Positions 19,227 through 28,344 of a stretch of 64,000 nucleotides of DNA are shown here, piece after piece. Each line of letters opens with the position of its first letter. Position 1 is the first letter of the stretch. A model generated the notes under the pieces. That model was not told the origin of the DNA. It saw only the letters and a list, made by a program, of their open reading frames with translations, and did not search any database. Both the position numbers and the translations under genes were made by a program. The stretch spans positions 33,879-97,878 of the forward strand of contig SIAR01000003.1 in the NCBI GenBank assembly GCA_009691705.1, given 5' to 3'. This stretch comes from Phycisphaerales bacterium (lineage in GTDB: Bacteria > Planctomycetota > Phycisphaerae > Phycisphaerales > SM1A02).

Positions 19227-20274
19227 TCGTTGGCAGCATCGCGCCCGCTGCGGGATTCAGCGAGATAAGTGCCCTGCGAATTTTCTCGAGCGCCTTGTTC
19301 TGGATCTGGCGCACCCGTTCTTTCGTGACACCCACCATGGCTCCAACTTGCTCAAGCGTCATCGGTGCGGCGTGGAGTGGGCGGTCGAGACCGTAACGAT
19401 GAAAGATTACGGTCCGTTCAAGTTCTGAGAGTCCCGCCCGATTCGAATCGAAGAGTTCCTTGACCTCAGCAACGTCTTCTGTCTCGCGGGTCGCTCGCAC
19501 TGCGGCAACGTGATCCGCGCGCTGAAGCGCGGGGTCGAACTCGACAGGAAAGTGTTTGCGATACTTCTGCGTCTTGAGTCCCAGCCGGCTGTACGCCTTT
19601 AGAATCGCACGGCACGCGTAAGTTGAAAACTTGAATCCGCGGCTGAAATCGAATTTGTCGACCGAGCGCATAAGTGCCATATTGCCCTCGCTCAGCAGAT
19701 CGCCAAAGTCCAAGTCGGCCGAGCGAACTCGCTTGGCCATCGCGAGGACAAGCGCGAGATTTGTTTCGGCAAGTTGGCGGCGCACACTCTCGCTCACATC
19801 GTGCCAGTGCAGAATCACCCGAGCACGGTCGGCGGTCCAGCCTGCACTGTTTGCCTCCACTTGCAAACGGGCCAGGCAAAAGCGTGCGTAGTTCAATTGC
19901 GCGAATAGCACGCGTTCTTGTGCCGCGGTGAGCACGACTGACTTTGGCGGGCGCGTCATCGTGGTGGACGTCGTTCGAGTGCGACGCTCGTCAAGGAGGG
20001 GGGCGTACCAGTTCGTGTCGGGTTTCGCGATCGCTAGGGGCTGATCGAGAATTCGACGTTGTGCCCCGGCGCGATGAAAGTCTGCGTTGTCTATGAACTT
20101 GACGACCTCGACCTGGAGCGACTCGATGGTCCGACGCTGCATCGGAGTGAAACTCCCAGGCGGCATTCGGGTCGCCCCGAAACTGATCGAGTCGGCAGAG
20201 CGCCGCACGTTGAGTTTGGAAGATTCAAAGTGCTCGAGCGAGTCCGTTCGGATATTTTTCTCTGAGTGGGTCAT
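19207..20274 (-). CDS. RNA polymerase sigma-70 family factor
   Basis: A 355-residue sigma factor. Region 2 runs from about 175 (RQLAETNLALVLAMAKRVRS, then DLDFGDLLSEGNMALMRSVD and FDFSRGFKFSTYACRAI, the -10 recognition part). Region 4 is at about 280-340 (MTLEQVGAMVGVTKERVRQI, a helix-turn-helix). Region 3 is short and region 1.1 is absent. The first 110 residues are not clearly conserved, so the true start could be internal, for example at MTRPPKSVVLTAAQE. It is not the housekeeping factor by length. The gene converges on and overlaps the MFS gene by 20 bases. Confidence 0.9.
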   Translation of the reverse strand: MTHSEKNIRTDSLEHFESSKLNVRRSADSISFGATRMPPGSFTPMQRRTIESLQVEVVKFIDNADFHRAGAQRRILDQPLAIAKPDTNWYAPLLDERRTRTTSTTMTRPPKSVVLTAAQERVLFAQLNYARFCLARLQVEANSAGWTADRARVILHWHDVSESVRRQLAETNLALVLAMAKRVRSADLDFGDLLSEGNMALMRSVDKFDFSRGFKFSTYACRAILKAYSRLGLKTQKYRKHFPVEFDPALQRADHVAAVRATRETEDVAEVKELFDSNRAGLSELERTVIFHRYGLDRPLHAAPMTLEQVGAMVGVTKERVRQIQNKALEKIRRALISLNPAAGAMLPTISGTPN

Positions 20275-20403
20275 AGGTCAATTTCCAGCGAACAACTGCT
20301 CAACACACCCACGACTCGTAAACGCGTCTGCTAAACGCGTCTGTCCATACGCACGACTTCGGTGGGACGTTCGAAGAAATCAGAGCAATCTTGATGCCAA
20401 ACG

Positions 20404-20436
20404 AAAACCCCCGCGCACCGAGTGACTGGGCGAGGG
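20404..20436 (-). terminator. Probable Rho-independent terminator after ndk
   Basis: On the minus strand a seven-base stem (CCCTCGC with GCGGGGG, one G-U pair; + coordinates 20430-20436 and 20408-20414) is followed by TTTT. It lies about 40 bases beyond the ndk stop. Confidence 0.5.
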
Positions 20437-20476
20437 CGAAACATCGAAAAAGTTGGCAAAAAGGCCGTGCGAGCCG

Positions 20477-20947
20477 TTATTCGACTTTGCCGCCACTGGT
20501 GTCGTACACCCACGCATCTGCCGCACGCGTGTACGAAAGCACTTCGCCACTGCCAAAAAATAGCGCGAGCTCACGGGTGGCAGCTTCGGGGCTGTCAGAA
20601 CCGTGGACGAGATTGAATGAGTTTGAGATGCCGAAGTCGCCGCGGATCGTTCCGGCGGCAGCCTTCGATCCAAACGTCGCACCCATGAGGTTGCGGCAAA
20701 CCGCAATCGCGCCAACGCCTCGCAGCGCCAGAACCACCACAGGTTCACTTGTCATGAATCGAACCAGTCCTGCGTAAAAGGGCTTGGAAGCGTGATCCTT
20801 GTAATGCTCGGCGGCAAGAGCATCAGCGATCTTGGTCAACTTCATCCCGACCACTTGCAATCCCTTTTGTTCGAACCGGGCAGTGATTGCGCCGATGAGT
20901 CCCCGTTGAACTGCATCTGGCTTGAGAATGATGAGGGTGGTTTCCAT
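20477..20947 (-). CDS. ndk: Nucleoside diphosphate kinase
   Basis: A 156-residue enzyme that moves the gamma phosphate from ATP to nucleoside diphosphates through a phospho-histidine. METTLIILKPDAVQRGLIG is the family start and SNSFNLVHGSDSPEAA contains the catalytic His. The length fits the usual 140-155. ATG 20947 is preceded by AAAGGA at six bases, so the longer open frame to 21028 is not used. It diverges from the topoisomerase VI genes, and both starts lie within 110 bases. Confidence 0.97.
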   Translation of the reverse strand: METTLIILKPDAVQRGLIGAITARFEQKGLQVVGMKLTKIADALAAEHYKDHASKPFYAGLVRFMTSEPVVVLALRGVGAIAVCRNLMGATFGSKAAAGTIRGDFGISNSFNLVHGSDSPEAATRELALFFGSGEVLSYTRAADAWVYDTSGGKVE

Positions 20948-21056
20948 ATGTTTCCTTTGAGAGATGTGAAAGTTGAGGGGAGGGATAGTACAGATCTGCG
21001 AGCGTTTGGTGCACGGCGCGAGGATCATGCGATGTTCGAGTAGGATTTATCGCGGC

Positions 21057-22877
21057 ATGGAAGCCCCCAACAAAACTGCATCCAAGAAGACATCTCCGCG
21101 GAGACAAGGCGCGACCGCTGAGGAGATGTCTGACCAACAGCGTGAAATCTCGGTCAGCGAGTTCTTCGCGAAAAACCGCCATCTCCTGGGATTCGACAAC
21201 CCGCGCAAGGCGCTCTTGACTGCCGTGAAAGAGGCGGTCGACAACGCGCTTGACGCGTGTGAAGAGGCGTGCATCCTTCCAGACATTCACATCGAGTTGC
21301 TTCAGAGATCTGAAACGCGCTTCAAGGTCACCGTGCGCGACAATGGCCCCGGCATCGTTCGCAAGCAGATCGAAAATATTTTTGGACGGCTGCTCTACGG
21401 CTCGAAGTTTCATCGTCTGAAGATGAGTCGGGGCCAGCAGGGAATCGGCATTTCTGCAGCGGGCATGTACGGGCTCATGACGACGGGTCAGCCCGTGCTG
21501 ATCATCTCAAAGACGCACAAGAAAAAACCAGCGGTTGAAGTCTTGCTCAAGATGGACACCTCGAAGAATCGCGCCGACGTTGTGAGCGAAACAGAGCATC
21601 CTGAAGATGATGGACTTTTTCAGGATGGTCACGGAACACAAGTTTCGATCGAGCTTGAGGGTCGCTACCAAACCGGACGACAGTCGGTTGATGAATATCT
21701 CGATCAAACCGCCATTGCCAATCCTCATGCGCGCTTCACATTTGTGACTCCGACTAATGAGACCATTGAGTTCAACCGAGGAACGAATGAACTTCCTCCG
21801 GAAGCGAAAGAGATCTTGCCCCATCCAAGAGGGATCGAACTGGGCACGCTCATTCAGATGATCGAGCGCACCGACCGTTCCCAGATCGGATCATTTTTGC
21901 AGGAAGAGTTTTCGCGGGTGTCGTCAGCGGTTGCGAAGGAGATCTGTGAAAGGGCGGGAATCACGAATCGCACCTGGGTGAAGGCGATCGGGCACAAAGA
22001 AGCCGAGGCGATCTACAAGGCAATTCAAGAGGTTCGCATCACGGCGCCTCAAACCGATTGCCTCGTGCCTATCGGTACAAAGGCCCTTCTCTCGGGACTG
22101 CTCAAAGAGGTCAAGGCAGAGTTTTTCACAGCGTGCACGCGTCCCGCGGATGTCTACCGGGGCAACCCGTTCTTGATCGAAGTCGGTCTTGCATTTGGAG
22201 GGGAACTTCCAAAGGATGAACTCATCCGTGTGATTCGATTCGCCAATCGTGTGCCACTGCTCTACCAGCAGGCGGCGTGTGCCTCGTTCAAGGCAGTGCT
22301 CGAAACGAGTTGGAAGAACTACGGCGTCTCGCAATCGCGCGGATCGCTGCCCGATGGTCCCATCGTCGTCATGGTGCACATGGCGAGTGTGTGGGTTCCA
22401 TTCACGAGCGAATCGAAAGAGGCTATCGCTGACTACGACGAGATCAGAAAGGAGATGAAGCTCGCCCTGCAAGAGGTGGGGCGCAAACTTGGCATGTACG
22501 TGCGCCGCCGGCAGCGCATGCGAAACGAAGGCGAGCGGCGAAGCATCTTTGAGCGGTACATCGGCGAAATCTCGCAAGCAACTGAGGCAATTACAGGTAC
22601 CCCGGCGCAGCGGATCTACGACGCTCTGCTGCGGGTCGCCCAGAGAAAAACTGAAGAGGCTGATGCGGTGCTCAACGACGAAGGCAAACGTGTCAAAGAC
22701 TCCGATCCCTTCAGAAAGGATGAGTCGGTCGTGATTCTCGCGGCGCGCACTCCAGCTGCGCCGATTGAAGATTCTGCGAGCGACACAGAAGAAGTAACCC
22801 AATCCCCATCGGCAGGGACACTCTTCGGAGAGGATGAGTCTCTCTCGAAAGCATCCAAGGGTCGCAAGAAGAAATAA
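21057..22877 (+). CDS. top6B: DNA topoisomerase VI subunit B
   Basis: A 606-residue ATPase subunit of the type IIB topoisomerase. The GHKL ATP-binding motifs are complete: EAVDNALDACEEA (N box), VTVRDNGPGI (G1 box) and SRGQQGIGISAAGMYG (ATP lid). An H2TH-like helical part (about 240-310) and the transducer domain (about 320-510, with PIGTKALLSGL carrying the switch-lysine region) follow. The last 60 residues are a charged linker. ATG 21057 fits the conserved start; TAGGAT lies ten bases ahead. The A subunit follows after 11 bases. Topo VI is standard in archaea and plants and sporadic in bacteria. Confidence 0.96.
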   Translation: MEAPNKTASKKTSPRRQGATAEEMSDQQREISVSEFFAKNRHLLGFDNPRKALLTAVKEAVDNALDACEEACILPDIHIELLQRSETRFKVTVRDNGPGIVRKQIENIFGRLLYGSKFHRLKMSRGQQGIGISAAGMYGLMTTGQPVLIISKTHKKKPAVEVLLKMDTSKNRADVVSETEHPEDDGLFQDGHGTQVSIELEGRYQTGRQSVDEYLDQTAIANPHARFTFVTPTNETIEFNRGTNELPPEAKEILPHPRGIELGTLIQMIERTDRSQIGSFLQEEFSRVSSAVAKEICERAGITNRTWVKAIGHKEAEAIYKAIQEVRITAPQTDCLVPIGTKALLSGLLKEVKAEFFTACTRPADVYRGNPFLIEVGLAFGGELPKDELIRVIRFANRVPLLYQQAACASFKAVLETSWKNYGVSQSRGSLPDGPIVVMVHMASVWVPFTSESKEAIADYDEIRKEMKLALQEVGRKLGMYVRRRQRMRNEGERRSIFERYIGEISQATEAITGTPAQRIYDALLRVAQRKTEEADAVLNDEGKRVKDSDPFRKDESVVILAARTPAAPIEDSASDTEEVTQSPSAGTLFGEDESLSKASKGRKKK

Positions 22878-22888
22878 GGATCCCACCC

Positions 22889-24064
22889 ATGGCAAAGAAG
22901 TCCATCCGAGAAGAGTCATCAACGGCGAGCGAGGCCGCGCGGGCGCGTGAGAGTCGCATGATGGGTAGCCAAGGGACGCGCGACAAAACGCTTGCCAAGA
23001 TCGGCGAGTTGGGCAAATCGGTTGCGAAATCTGCGCTCGCAGAGTCCGATCCATTTGTCGACGTACCGACGCGCACGATGTCGAATACCACGTACAACGA
23101 GACGCGCCGACTCCTGCAAATGGGTGACGCAACACTGCGGCGCAATCTCTTCAATACTGGTCAAGCGCGCAAGTTCATGCAAACTGTCTTGCTCTCGAAG
23201 GGTTGCAAAGATCTTCTTGAAGCGAAGAAAACCCTCAGTTTGCGCGGTATGTATTACAAGAGCCTGCACACGATTGCGGGCACAAAGGAGAAGACATTTG
23301 ACGACCAAGAAGAGTCGGATGGCATTCTCGAAGACATCGAAGTTGCACTCGCGACACTGCGCGAAAACTTGCACCTCTTCGCGAAGAAGCGCGGAACGAT
23401 GGTGGGCAACATCACCGTCGTCGACAATGGCGATCCAATCGACTGTCGACGGATGGGAACTGGCGGGTATGCGATCCCCTCGATTTGTGAACCATCTGTA
23501 GTGCAGTTTGGAAAGTGCGAAGCGAAGTTTGTGTTGCATGTTGAAAAGGACACCGTCTGGAGTCGCTTCAACGAGGATCGTTTTTGGGAGAAGCACAACT
23601 GCATATTGACCGAGGGCAGCGGTCAACCGCCACGCGGCGTGCGTCGATTGCTCTACCGACTGAACAAGGAACTGGGACTCCCCGTCTACTGTTTGCTCGA
23701 TTGCGATCCGTGGGGGCACTACATCTACTCAGTGATCAAACAAGGTTCGATCAATCTCGCCTTCGAGAGCGAACGCATGGCGATTCCAGATGCAAAGTAT
23801 CTCGGCATCCGCTCGGCAGACTTTCTGCGGTGCGGTCTCTCGGATGATGTCAAAATCGCCCTGAACGATCGCGATATCGAGCGGGCGAAGCAGATCGCCG
23901 AGTATCCGTGGTTCATCAAGAAGAAGCACTGGCAGAAAGAGATTCAGTTGATGGTCAAGAACGGATTCAAGATGGAAGTTGAATCGCTCATCACCAAAGA
24001 CATTTCGTACGTGACTGAGGTGTACGTGCCCGAACGTATGAAGGCGAAGGATTGGATCGACTGA
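22889..24064 (+). CDS. top6A: DNA topoisomerase VI subunit A (Spo11-like)
   Basis: A 391-residue DNA-cleaving subunit. The winged-helix region has SLRGMYYKSLHTIAG with the catalytic Tyr (one of Y122/Y123 by position). The Toprim domain carries the metal-binding Glu in HVEKDTVWSRF and the DxD motif in YCLLDCDPWGHYIYSVIKQGS. The first 60 residues are a charged extension. GGATC and then ATG 22889 follow the B gene at 11 bases, so the pair is co-transcribed and should form the A2B2 enzyme. All key residues are present, so it is likely active. Confidence 0.96.
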   Translation: MAKKSIREESSTASEAARARESRMMGSQGTRDKTLAKIGELGKSVAKSALAESDPFVDVPTRTMSNTTYNETRRLLQMGDATLRRNLFNTGQARKFMQTVLLSKGCKDLLEAKKTLSLRGMYYKSLHTIAGTKEKTFDDQEESDGILEDIEVALATLRENLHLFAKKRGTMVGNITVVDNGDPIDCRRMGTGGYAIPSICEPSVVQFGKCEAKFVLHVEKDTVWSRFNEDRFWEKHNCILTEGSGQPPRGVRRLLYRLNKELGLPVYCLLDCDPWGHYIYSVIKQGSINLAFESERMAIPDAKYLGIRSADFLRCGLSDDVKIALNDRDIERAKQIAEYPWFIKKKHWQKEIQLMVKNGFKMEVESLITKDISYVTEVYVPERMKAKDWID

Positions 24065-24086
24065 AATCGCACGCGGGCCGCGATCA

Positions 24087-24953
24087 TCACGACTGAGATT
24101 TGCTGTGACCCTGCGGAAGCAAGACCAAGAAGTCGCTTCCCTTGCCCATTTCGCTGAAAACGAGAATCGTCCCGCCATGTTCTTCGACGATTCTGCGAGT
24201 AACGGCGAGACCGAGTCCGCTGCCGCTCTTTCTGCTTGAAATGTAGGGGCGGAAGATCGCTTCACGTTCGGTAGCGGCGATGCCAGGGCCAGTGTCGATG
24301 ACATGGATGGCAACCTCAGGGGTCGATGTCTCGGTGTTCATCCTGTTCTCGACCCTCAGAATGAGTTCGCGGCGGGCGGGCGGGGGAGTTGCCTCCATCG
24401 CCTGAATCGAGTTGAGCATGAGGTTCAGAATCGCCTGCTTCAGAAGTCCTGCATCAACCTCCGCGTACACCGCAACTGCTGGCAGATCGGTGCGTAGGAG
24501 CACTCCGGCGAGCTCGGATTGTGGGTGCACGAAGTCACTGAGTTCTTCGATCAACTCGCGCACATCACGTTTCTCACGGTCGAGGTGCACCCGACCGGCG
24601 TAGCGCAAAAAGTCTTCGAGAATGTCCTTGAGTCGACTTGTCTCACGCGCAAGCGAATCGACGCGGCGCGTCAGTCGGGTCGATTCTTCTTCTGGGAGCG
24701 GCGCGTCGAGAATCCCTTCGCGCAGGAGCTGCGCGTTGAGCACCACGCTCGAGAGCGGATTCTTGATCTCGTGGGCGAGCCCGCTTGTCATTGCTCCAAG
24801 TTCGGCAAGTCGTTCGGCATTGGCGGCGCGTCGTTCTGCTGCCTGCGCACGCCTGTTTCGTCGATGGGAAACAACCAGCAAGAGAATCGCTCCCAGGGCA
24901 CTCCCAAGCGCAATGCCGACAAACAAGCCCGAGATGAATGGGGTAGGAATCAC
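24087..24953 (-). CDS. Sensor histidine kinase (small, membrane-anchored)
   Basis: A 288-residue kinase with a single N-terminal membrane segment (about 5-28) and no sensor domain. Motifs: H box SGLAHEIKNPLSSVVLNAQL (His near residue 61), N box QAILNLMLNSIQAME, G1 VIDTGPGIA, F box FRPYISS and G2 SGSGLGLAVTRRIV. It starts at GTG 24953 and follows the cold-shock gene by 33 bases, so it could be co-transcribed with it. No response regulator lies nearby. The signal may come from a partner protein, since there is no input domain of its own. Confidence 0.9.
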   Translation of the reverse strand: MIPTPFISGLFVGIALGSALGAILLLVVSHRRNRRAQAAERRAANAERLAELGAMTSGLAHEIKNPLSSVVLNAQLLREGILDAPLPEEESTRLTRRVDSLARETSRLKDILEDFLRYAGRVHLDREKRDVRELIEELSDFVHPQSELAGVLLRTDLPAVAVYAEVDAGLLKQAILNLMLNSIQAMEATPPPARRELILRVENRMNTETSTPEVAIHVIDTGPGIAATEREAIFRPYISSRKSGSGLGLAVTRRIVEEHGGTILVFSEMGKGSDFLVLLPQGHSKSQS

Positions 24954-24986
24954 GATTGGGACAATCGCCCCAGAGAAAACTTGCGC

Positions 24987-25241
24987 TTATGTGGCAGAAG
25001 CGGTCGTTCGAGCAAACGCCTTCGCATGAGTTGCAGCCCAACCCTTGGCACCGCTTTGCGCGCTATAGGTCACCTTCTCGCCATCCCGCAAAGTTCGAAA
25101 CCCTTGCTCCTGGTCGATCACGCTGAAGTGCACAAAAATATCTTGCCCCTGAGGACCGACGATGAATCCAAATCCCTTTCGAGCATCAAACCACTTGATG
25201 ACACCGTCGGTATTTAGAATTGTTTCTTCATTTTCAGCCAT
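24987..25241 (-). CDS. Cold-shock domain protein (CspA family)
   Basis: An 84-residue single-stranded nucleic acid binding protein. RNP1 (KGFGFIVG) and RNP2 (DIFVHFSVI) are present. The fold ends near EKVTYSAQSGAKGWAATHA, which is slightly longer than CspA (about 70). GGAGG seven bases ahead marks ATG 25241 as the start, one of the strongest ribosome sites in the window. It probably acts as an RNA chaperone; the pnp-rpsO genes lie just upstream but behind a terminator. Confidence 0.93.
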   Translation of the reverse strand: MAENEETILNTDGVIKWFDARKGFGFIVGPQGQDIFVHFSVIDQEQGFRTLRDGEKVTYSAQSGAKGWAATHAKAFARTTASAT

Positions 25242-25397
25242 TCGAAACCTCCACGGATCGAGAACCCACACCAGACGAACCGAACCAAGCAAATACTCCC
25301 GCGTTGTGCACGATCAGTAGTGACAACTCTAGGGCATTCTGCCTCCAAAATCGGCATTGTGCAAGGCAAACCGTCAAAAGAATGGGCAAATGCAAAG

Positions 25398-25432
25398 AAA
25401 AAAGGCACGATGCCAAAGTGACATCGTGCCTT
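25398..25432 (-). terminator. Rho-independent terminator of pnp
   Basis: A perfect 11-base stem (AAGGCACGATG / CATCGTGCCTT) with a nine-base loop, followed by a T run on the minus strand. It lies about 30 bases after the pnp stop. Confidence 0.92.
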
Positions 25433-25462
25433 GAAGCTCACAAACTGATAGTGGGTCAGAGA

Positions 25463-27730
25463 TTACCGTCGGCCGCGTCCACCGCCACCGCCATGCCCGC
25501 CACGACCTCGGTCGCCTCGGTCATCTCGGCGACCATCACCTTCGCCGGAGGGTTCACCACCCTCAGCGCCCACCATGGCTGGATCTGGTGCCTCAAGCAG
25601 TGCCTTGCGGCTCAGTTTGATGCGTCCAGTGTCATCGACGTTGATGACCTTAACTCGCACAATATCTCCGATCTTCACAACTTCGGTGACATTGCGCACG
25701 AAGCCGTGGGCGAGTTCGCTCACGTGCACCATGCCGTCAGTTCCTGGGGCCAATTCGACGAATGCGCCGAACTCTTTGATAGAAACGACGCGACCCTCAT
25801 AGATCGTGCCGACTTTGATCTCAGCTCCAAGCGCTTCGATTTCGGCGCGCGCCTGAGCGGCCGACGCTGCATCGCTGCATGCGATGAAGACGGTGCCGTC
25901 CTCTTCGATGTCGATTTGCGCACCGGTGCGTTCTTGAATGCTGCGAATCATCTTGCCGCCGGGTCCGATGACCTTTCCGATCTTCTCTGGATCGATCTTG
26001 ACGATGGTGATGCGCGGCGCAATCGGTGAGATGTCTTCGCGTGGCTTGGCGAGCACCTTCTCCATCTCGTCGATGAGATAAAGGCGACCTTCTTTGGCCT
26101 GCACGAAGATCGAAGTGATTTCATCGATGAGCAGTCCGCGTGCCTTTAGATCGAGCTGGATTCCAGTGATTCCGTCGCGTGTTCCCGAGACCTTGAAGTC
26201 CATCTCGCCGAAGAAATCTTCTTCACCGATGATGTCTGTGACGTGGGTCACGCGACCATCTGCGCTCGTGAATCGTCCGACCGAGATGCCTGCGCAGGTC
26301 GCCTTGATAGGCACGCCAGCGTCCATGAGCGCCAAGCAACCGCCGCAGACGCTCGCCATACTCGACGACCCGTTGCTCTCGGTAATTTCACTCGTGAGTC
26401 GAACGGTGTACGGGAAATCTTCTGGGCTTGGCAGGATCGCAAGCAACGAACGCTCAGCAAGCGCGCCATGCCCGATTTCGCGCCGGCCAGGACCAGTGAT
26501 TCGACCTGCTTCACCCGTGCAGAATGGAGGGAAGTAATAGTGCAGATAGAACTTCTTGGCGTACTCGGGAAGCAGTCCGTCGACGATCTGTTCATCCTTG
26601 GTTGTGCCAAGAGTGCAGGTGACGATCGACTGCGTTTCTCCGCGCTGAAAGAATGCCGAACCGTGTGTGCGGGGCAGAAGAGCGACGCTCATGTCGAGCG
26701 CGCGAATCTGTCGCAGTGGTCGACCATCCGCTCGAACACCCTTTTCGGCGACGAGATAATGAGTGATCTTCTTCTCAAGAATGCGCAGGCACTCTTTCGC
26801 CTCGCGGGCGCGACGCTCAGCGGCAACGTGATCGGTGTAACTGAGTCCTGCGGGAATCTGAAAGCACGAATCAATCGTCCACTTCTTGACGCGATCAACT
26901 TCGGTGTTTCGGGCGTGCTTGCCGTGAATCTGGCGCGCCGCGAGCAGCGGCTCATATGCCTTCTCTTTCACGGTTGCCATCACTTCAGCGGATGGACTGG
27001 TCGACTCACCAGCCCGTTTCGCCGGGGCACCCGACTTCGCGTGCAGTTCATTGATCAGCGCGAGAATCGGCTTGATGCCTTGCTCGACGCCGAAGTTGAT
27101 TGCCGCGACCATGTCTGCTTCTGAGATTTCTGCAGCGCCGACTTCAATCATGTTGATGCCGTCGGAGTGACCCGATAGCACGAGATCGAGATCGCTGAAT
27201 TCCATCTGCGCCTGGGTTGGATTAATGACGAAGTGCGGTTGGTCATCGATAAAGATGCGCCCAACGCGCACGGTCGCAACGGGACCATTGAACGGCGCAT
27301 CAGAGAGATGCAGTGCGGCGGACGCTGCCGAGCATGCGAGCACGTCTGAATCGTTCTGCCCGTCGTGCGAGAGCACGAGTACCTGCAGTTGCACTTCGTC
27401 GACGAATCCCTCTGGAAAGAGTGGACGAATCGGGCGATCCATCATTCTCATCGTGAGGATCTCTTTCTCGCTAGGTGGACCTTCCTTCTTGCGGAAACCA
27501 CCCGGATACTTGCCAGCAGCAGGTGCCTTTTCGCGGTAGTCGCAGGTCAGAGGAAAGAAGTCGATGCCTGCGCGCGGATTGGCACGCACCGCAGTTGCGA
27601 GAAGAACGGTTTCGCCGAATGTCGCGAGAACCGCGCCTCCAGCTAGCTTGGCGATTTTTCCTGTTTCGAGTCGGAGGATTCGTCCGCCGATCTCTTTTTC
27701 AACCGAAACGTGTGGTCGGTTTGTCATCAT
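25463..27730 (-). CDS. pnp: Polynucleotide phosphorylase
   Basis: A 755-residue 3'-5' exoribonuclease. Two RNase PH domains (about 10-240 and 330-555) flank a helical linker. Catalytic-site sequence GRREIGHGALAERSLLAILP lies in the second. The KH domain follows (KIGKVIGPGGKMIRSIQERT), then the S1 domain (GTIYEGRVVSIKEFGAFVEL). A Gly/Arg/Asp-rich tail ends in GHGGGGGRGRR, an RNA-binding-like extension. AAAGG lies eight bases before the start. The rpsO-pnp order is the classical one, but a strong terminator separates them here. Confidence 0.97.
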   Translation of the reverse strand: MMTNRPHVSVEKEIGGRILRLETGKIAKLAGGAVLATFGETVLLATAVRANPRAGIDFFPLTCDYREKAPAAGKYPGGFRKKEGPPSEKEILTMRMMDRPIRPLFPEGFVDEVQLQVLVLSHDGQNDSDVLACSAASAALHLSDAPFNGPVATVRVGRIFIDDQPHFVINPTQAQMEFSDLDLVLSGHSDGINMIEVGAAEISEADMVAAINFGVEQGIKPILALINELHAKSGAPAKRAGESTSPSAEVMATVKEKAYEPLLAARQIHGKHARNTEVDRVKKWTIDSCFQIPAGLSYTDHVAAERRAREAKECLRILEKKITHYLVAEKGVRADGRPLRQIRALDMSVALLPRTHGSAFFQRGETQSIVTCTLGTTKDEQIVDGLLPEYAKKFYLHYYFPPFCTGEAGRITGPGRREIGHGALAERSLLAILPSPEDFPYTVRLTSEITESNGSSSMASVCGGCLALMDAGVPIKATCAGISVGRFTSADGRVTHVTDIIGEEDFFGEMDFKVSGTRDGITGIQLDLKARGLLIDEITSIFVQAKEGRLYLIDEMEKVLAKPREDISPIAPRITIVKIDPEKIGKVIGPGGKMIRSIQERTGAQIDIEEDGTVFIACSDAASAAQARAEIEALGAEIKVGTIYEGRVVSIKEFGAFVELAPGTDGMVHVSELAHGFVRNVTEVVKIGDIVRVKVINVDDTGRIKLSRKALLEAPDPAMVGAEGGEPSGEGDGRRDDRGDRGRGGHGGGGGRGRR

Positions 27731-27787
27731 GATGCCTTTCTAAACGAGGTGTGAGCGTCGCAGTCAAAGTGTTCGAGATGCGACATG

Positions 27788-27857
27788 AAAAACCCCACCG
27801 AGGGCAGAGGCCGAGTCGCACAAAGTGCGTTGCGAATTGGCGACTGCCCCCTCGGGG
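27788..27857 (-). terminator. Terminator between rpsO and pnp
   Basis: On the minus strand CCCCGAGGGGGCAG (complement of 27844-27857) pairs with CTGCCCTCGGTGGGG (27793-27807), with small bulges, and is followed by five T (27788-27792). The loop is about 36 bases and contains a second small hairpin (cacaaagtg). It lies between rpsO and pnp, so it can limit readthrough into pnp. Confidence 0.75.
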
Positions 27858-27867
27858 CAGAGATGGA

Positions 27868-28134
27868 TTACTTGCGTAATCCGAGTTTCTTGATGAGAGC
27901 GGCGTAGCACTCTCGGCGGGTATCGGCGAGATAACGCAAGAGTCTGTTTCGCTTACTCACCATGAGTAGAAGTCCACGCCGTCCGGCATGGTCCTTCTTG
28001 TGTTCCTTGAAGTGTCCCTGGAGTGAGTTGATGCGTTCGGTGAGTACTGCAATCTGAACTTCGGTTGATCCGCAGTCAGTTGCGTGGGCGCGGTTTGCCG
28101 CGATCACTGTTTGCTTGGCTTGTGTTGAAATCAT
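27868..28134 (-). CDS. rpsO: Ribosomal protein S15
   Basis: An 88-residue small-subunit protein that binds 16S rRNA and bridges to the large subunit. Conserved stretches include [38 protein letters not shown] and KRNRLLRYL. The length is exactly that of the family. ATG 28134 has AAGGA at six bases, so the longer open frame to 28173 is not used. In many bacteria S15 represses its own mRNA; no such structure could be confirmed here by eye. Confidence 0.97.
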   Translation of the reverse strand: MISTQAKQTVIAANRAHATDCGSTEVQIAVLTERINSLQGHFKEHKKDHAGRRGLLLMVSKRNRLLRYLADTRRECYAALIKKLGLRK

Positions 28135-28332
28135 TATGTTCCTTCTGCGTATCCTGGCGTGATCGTTCGTCACGAACGAGCGTGTTCGATCGGTGAATTT
28201 GAGTCCCGAAGGCTACCAATCTGCCCCAACTCGGTCAACAACCTGTTCGATACGCAGTGTGGGGCGTTGCCAGATAACCGCAAATCTGCTCCCGTGACCC
28301 TTCGTCCCCGCGAGAAGAACCCAAATGCGATC

Positions 28333-28338
28333 TATCCT
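28333..28338 (+). promoter_or_regulatory. Putative -10 element of the carboxyltransferase gene (TATCCT)
   Basis: TATCCT lies six bases before ATG 28345. The transcript would be leaderless or nearly so. The region between here and rpsO (28135-28332) holds no gene. Confidence 0.5.
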
Positions 28339-28344
28339 CGAGGG

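Noticed and set aside
21041-21046. TAGGAT before top6B as another leaderless promoter
   Set aside because: Spacing is 10 bases; not counted in the pattern although a short leader is possible.
25220-26029. 269-codon frame opposite the pnp gene
   Set aside because: Overlaps the S1 and KH domains of a clear PNPase; no supporting features.
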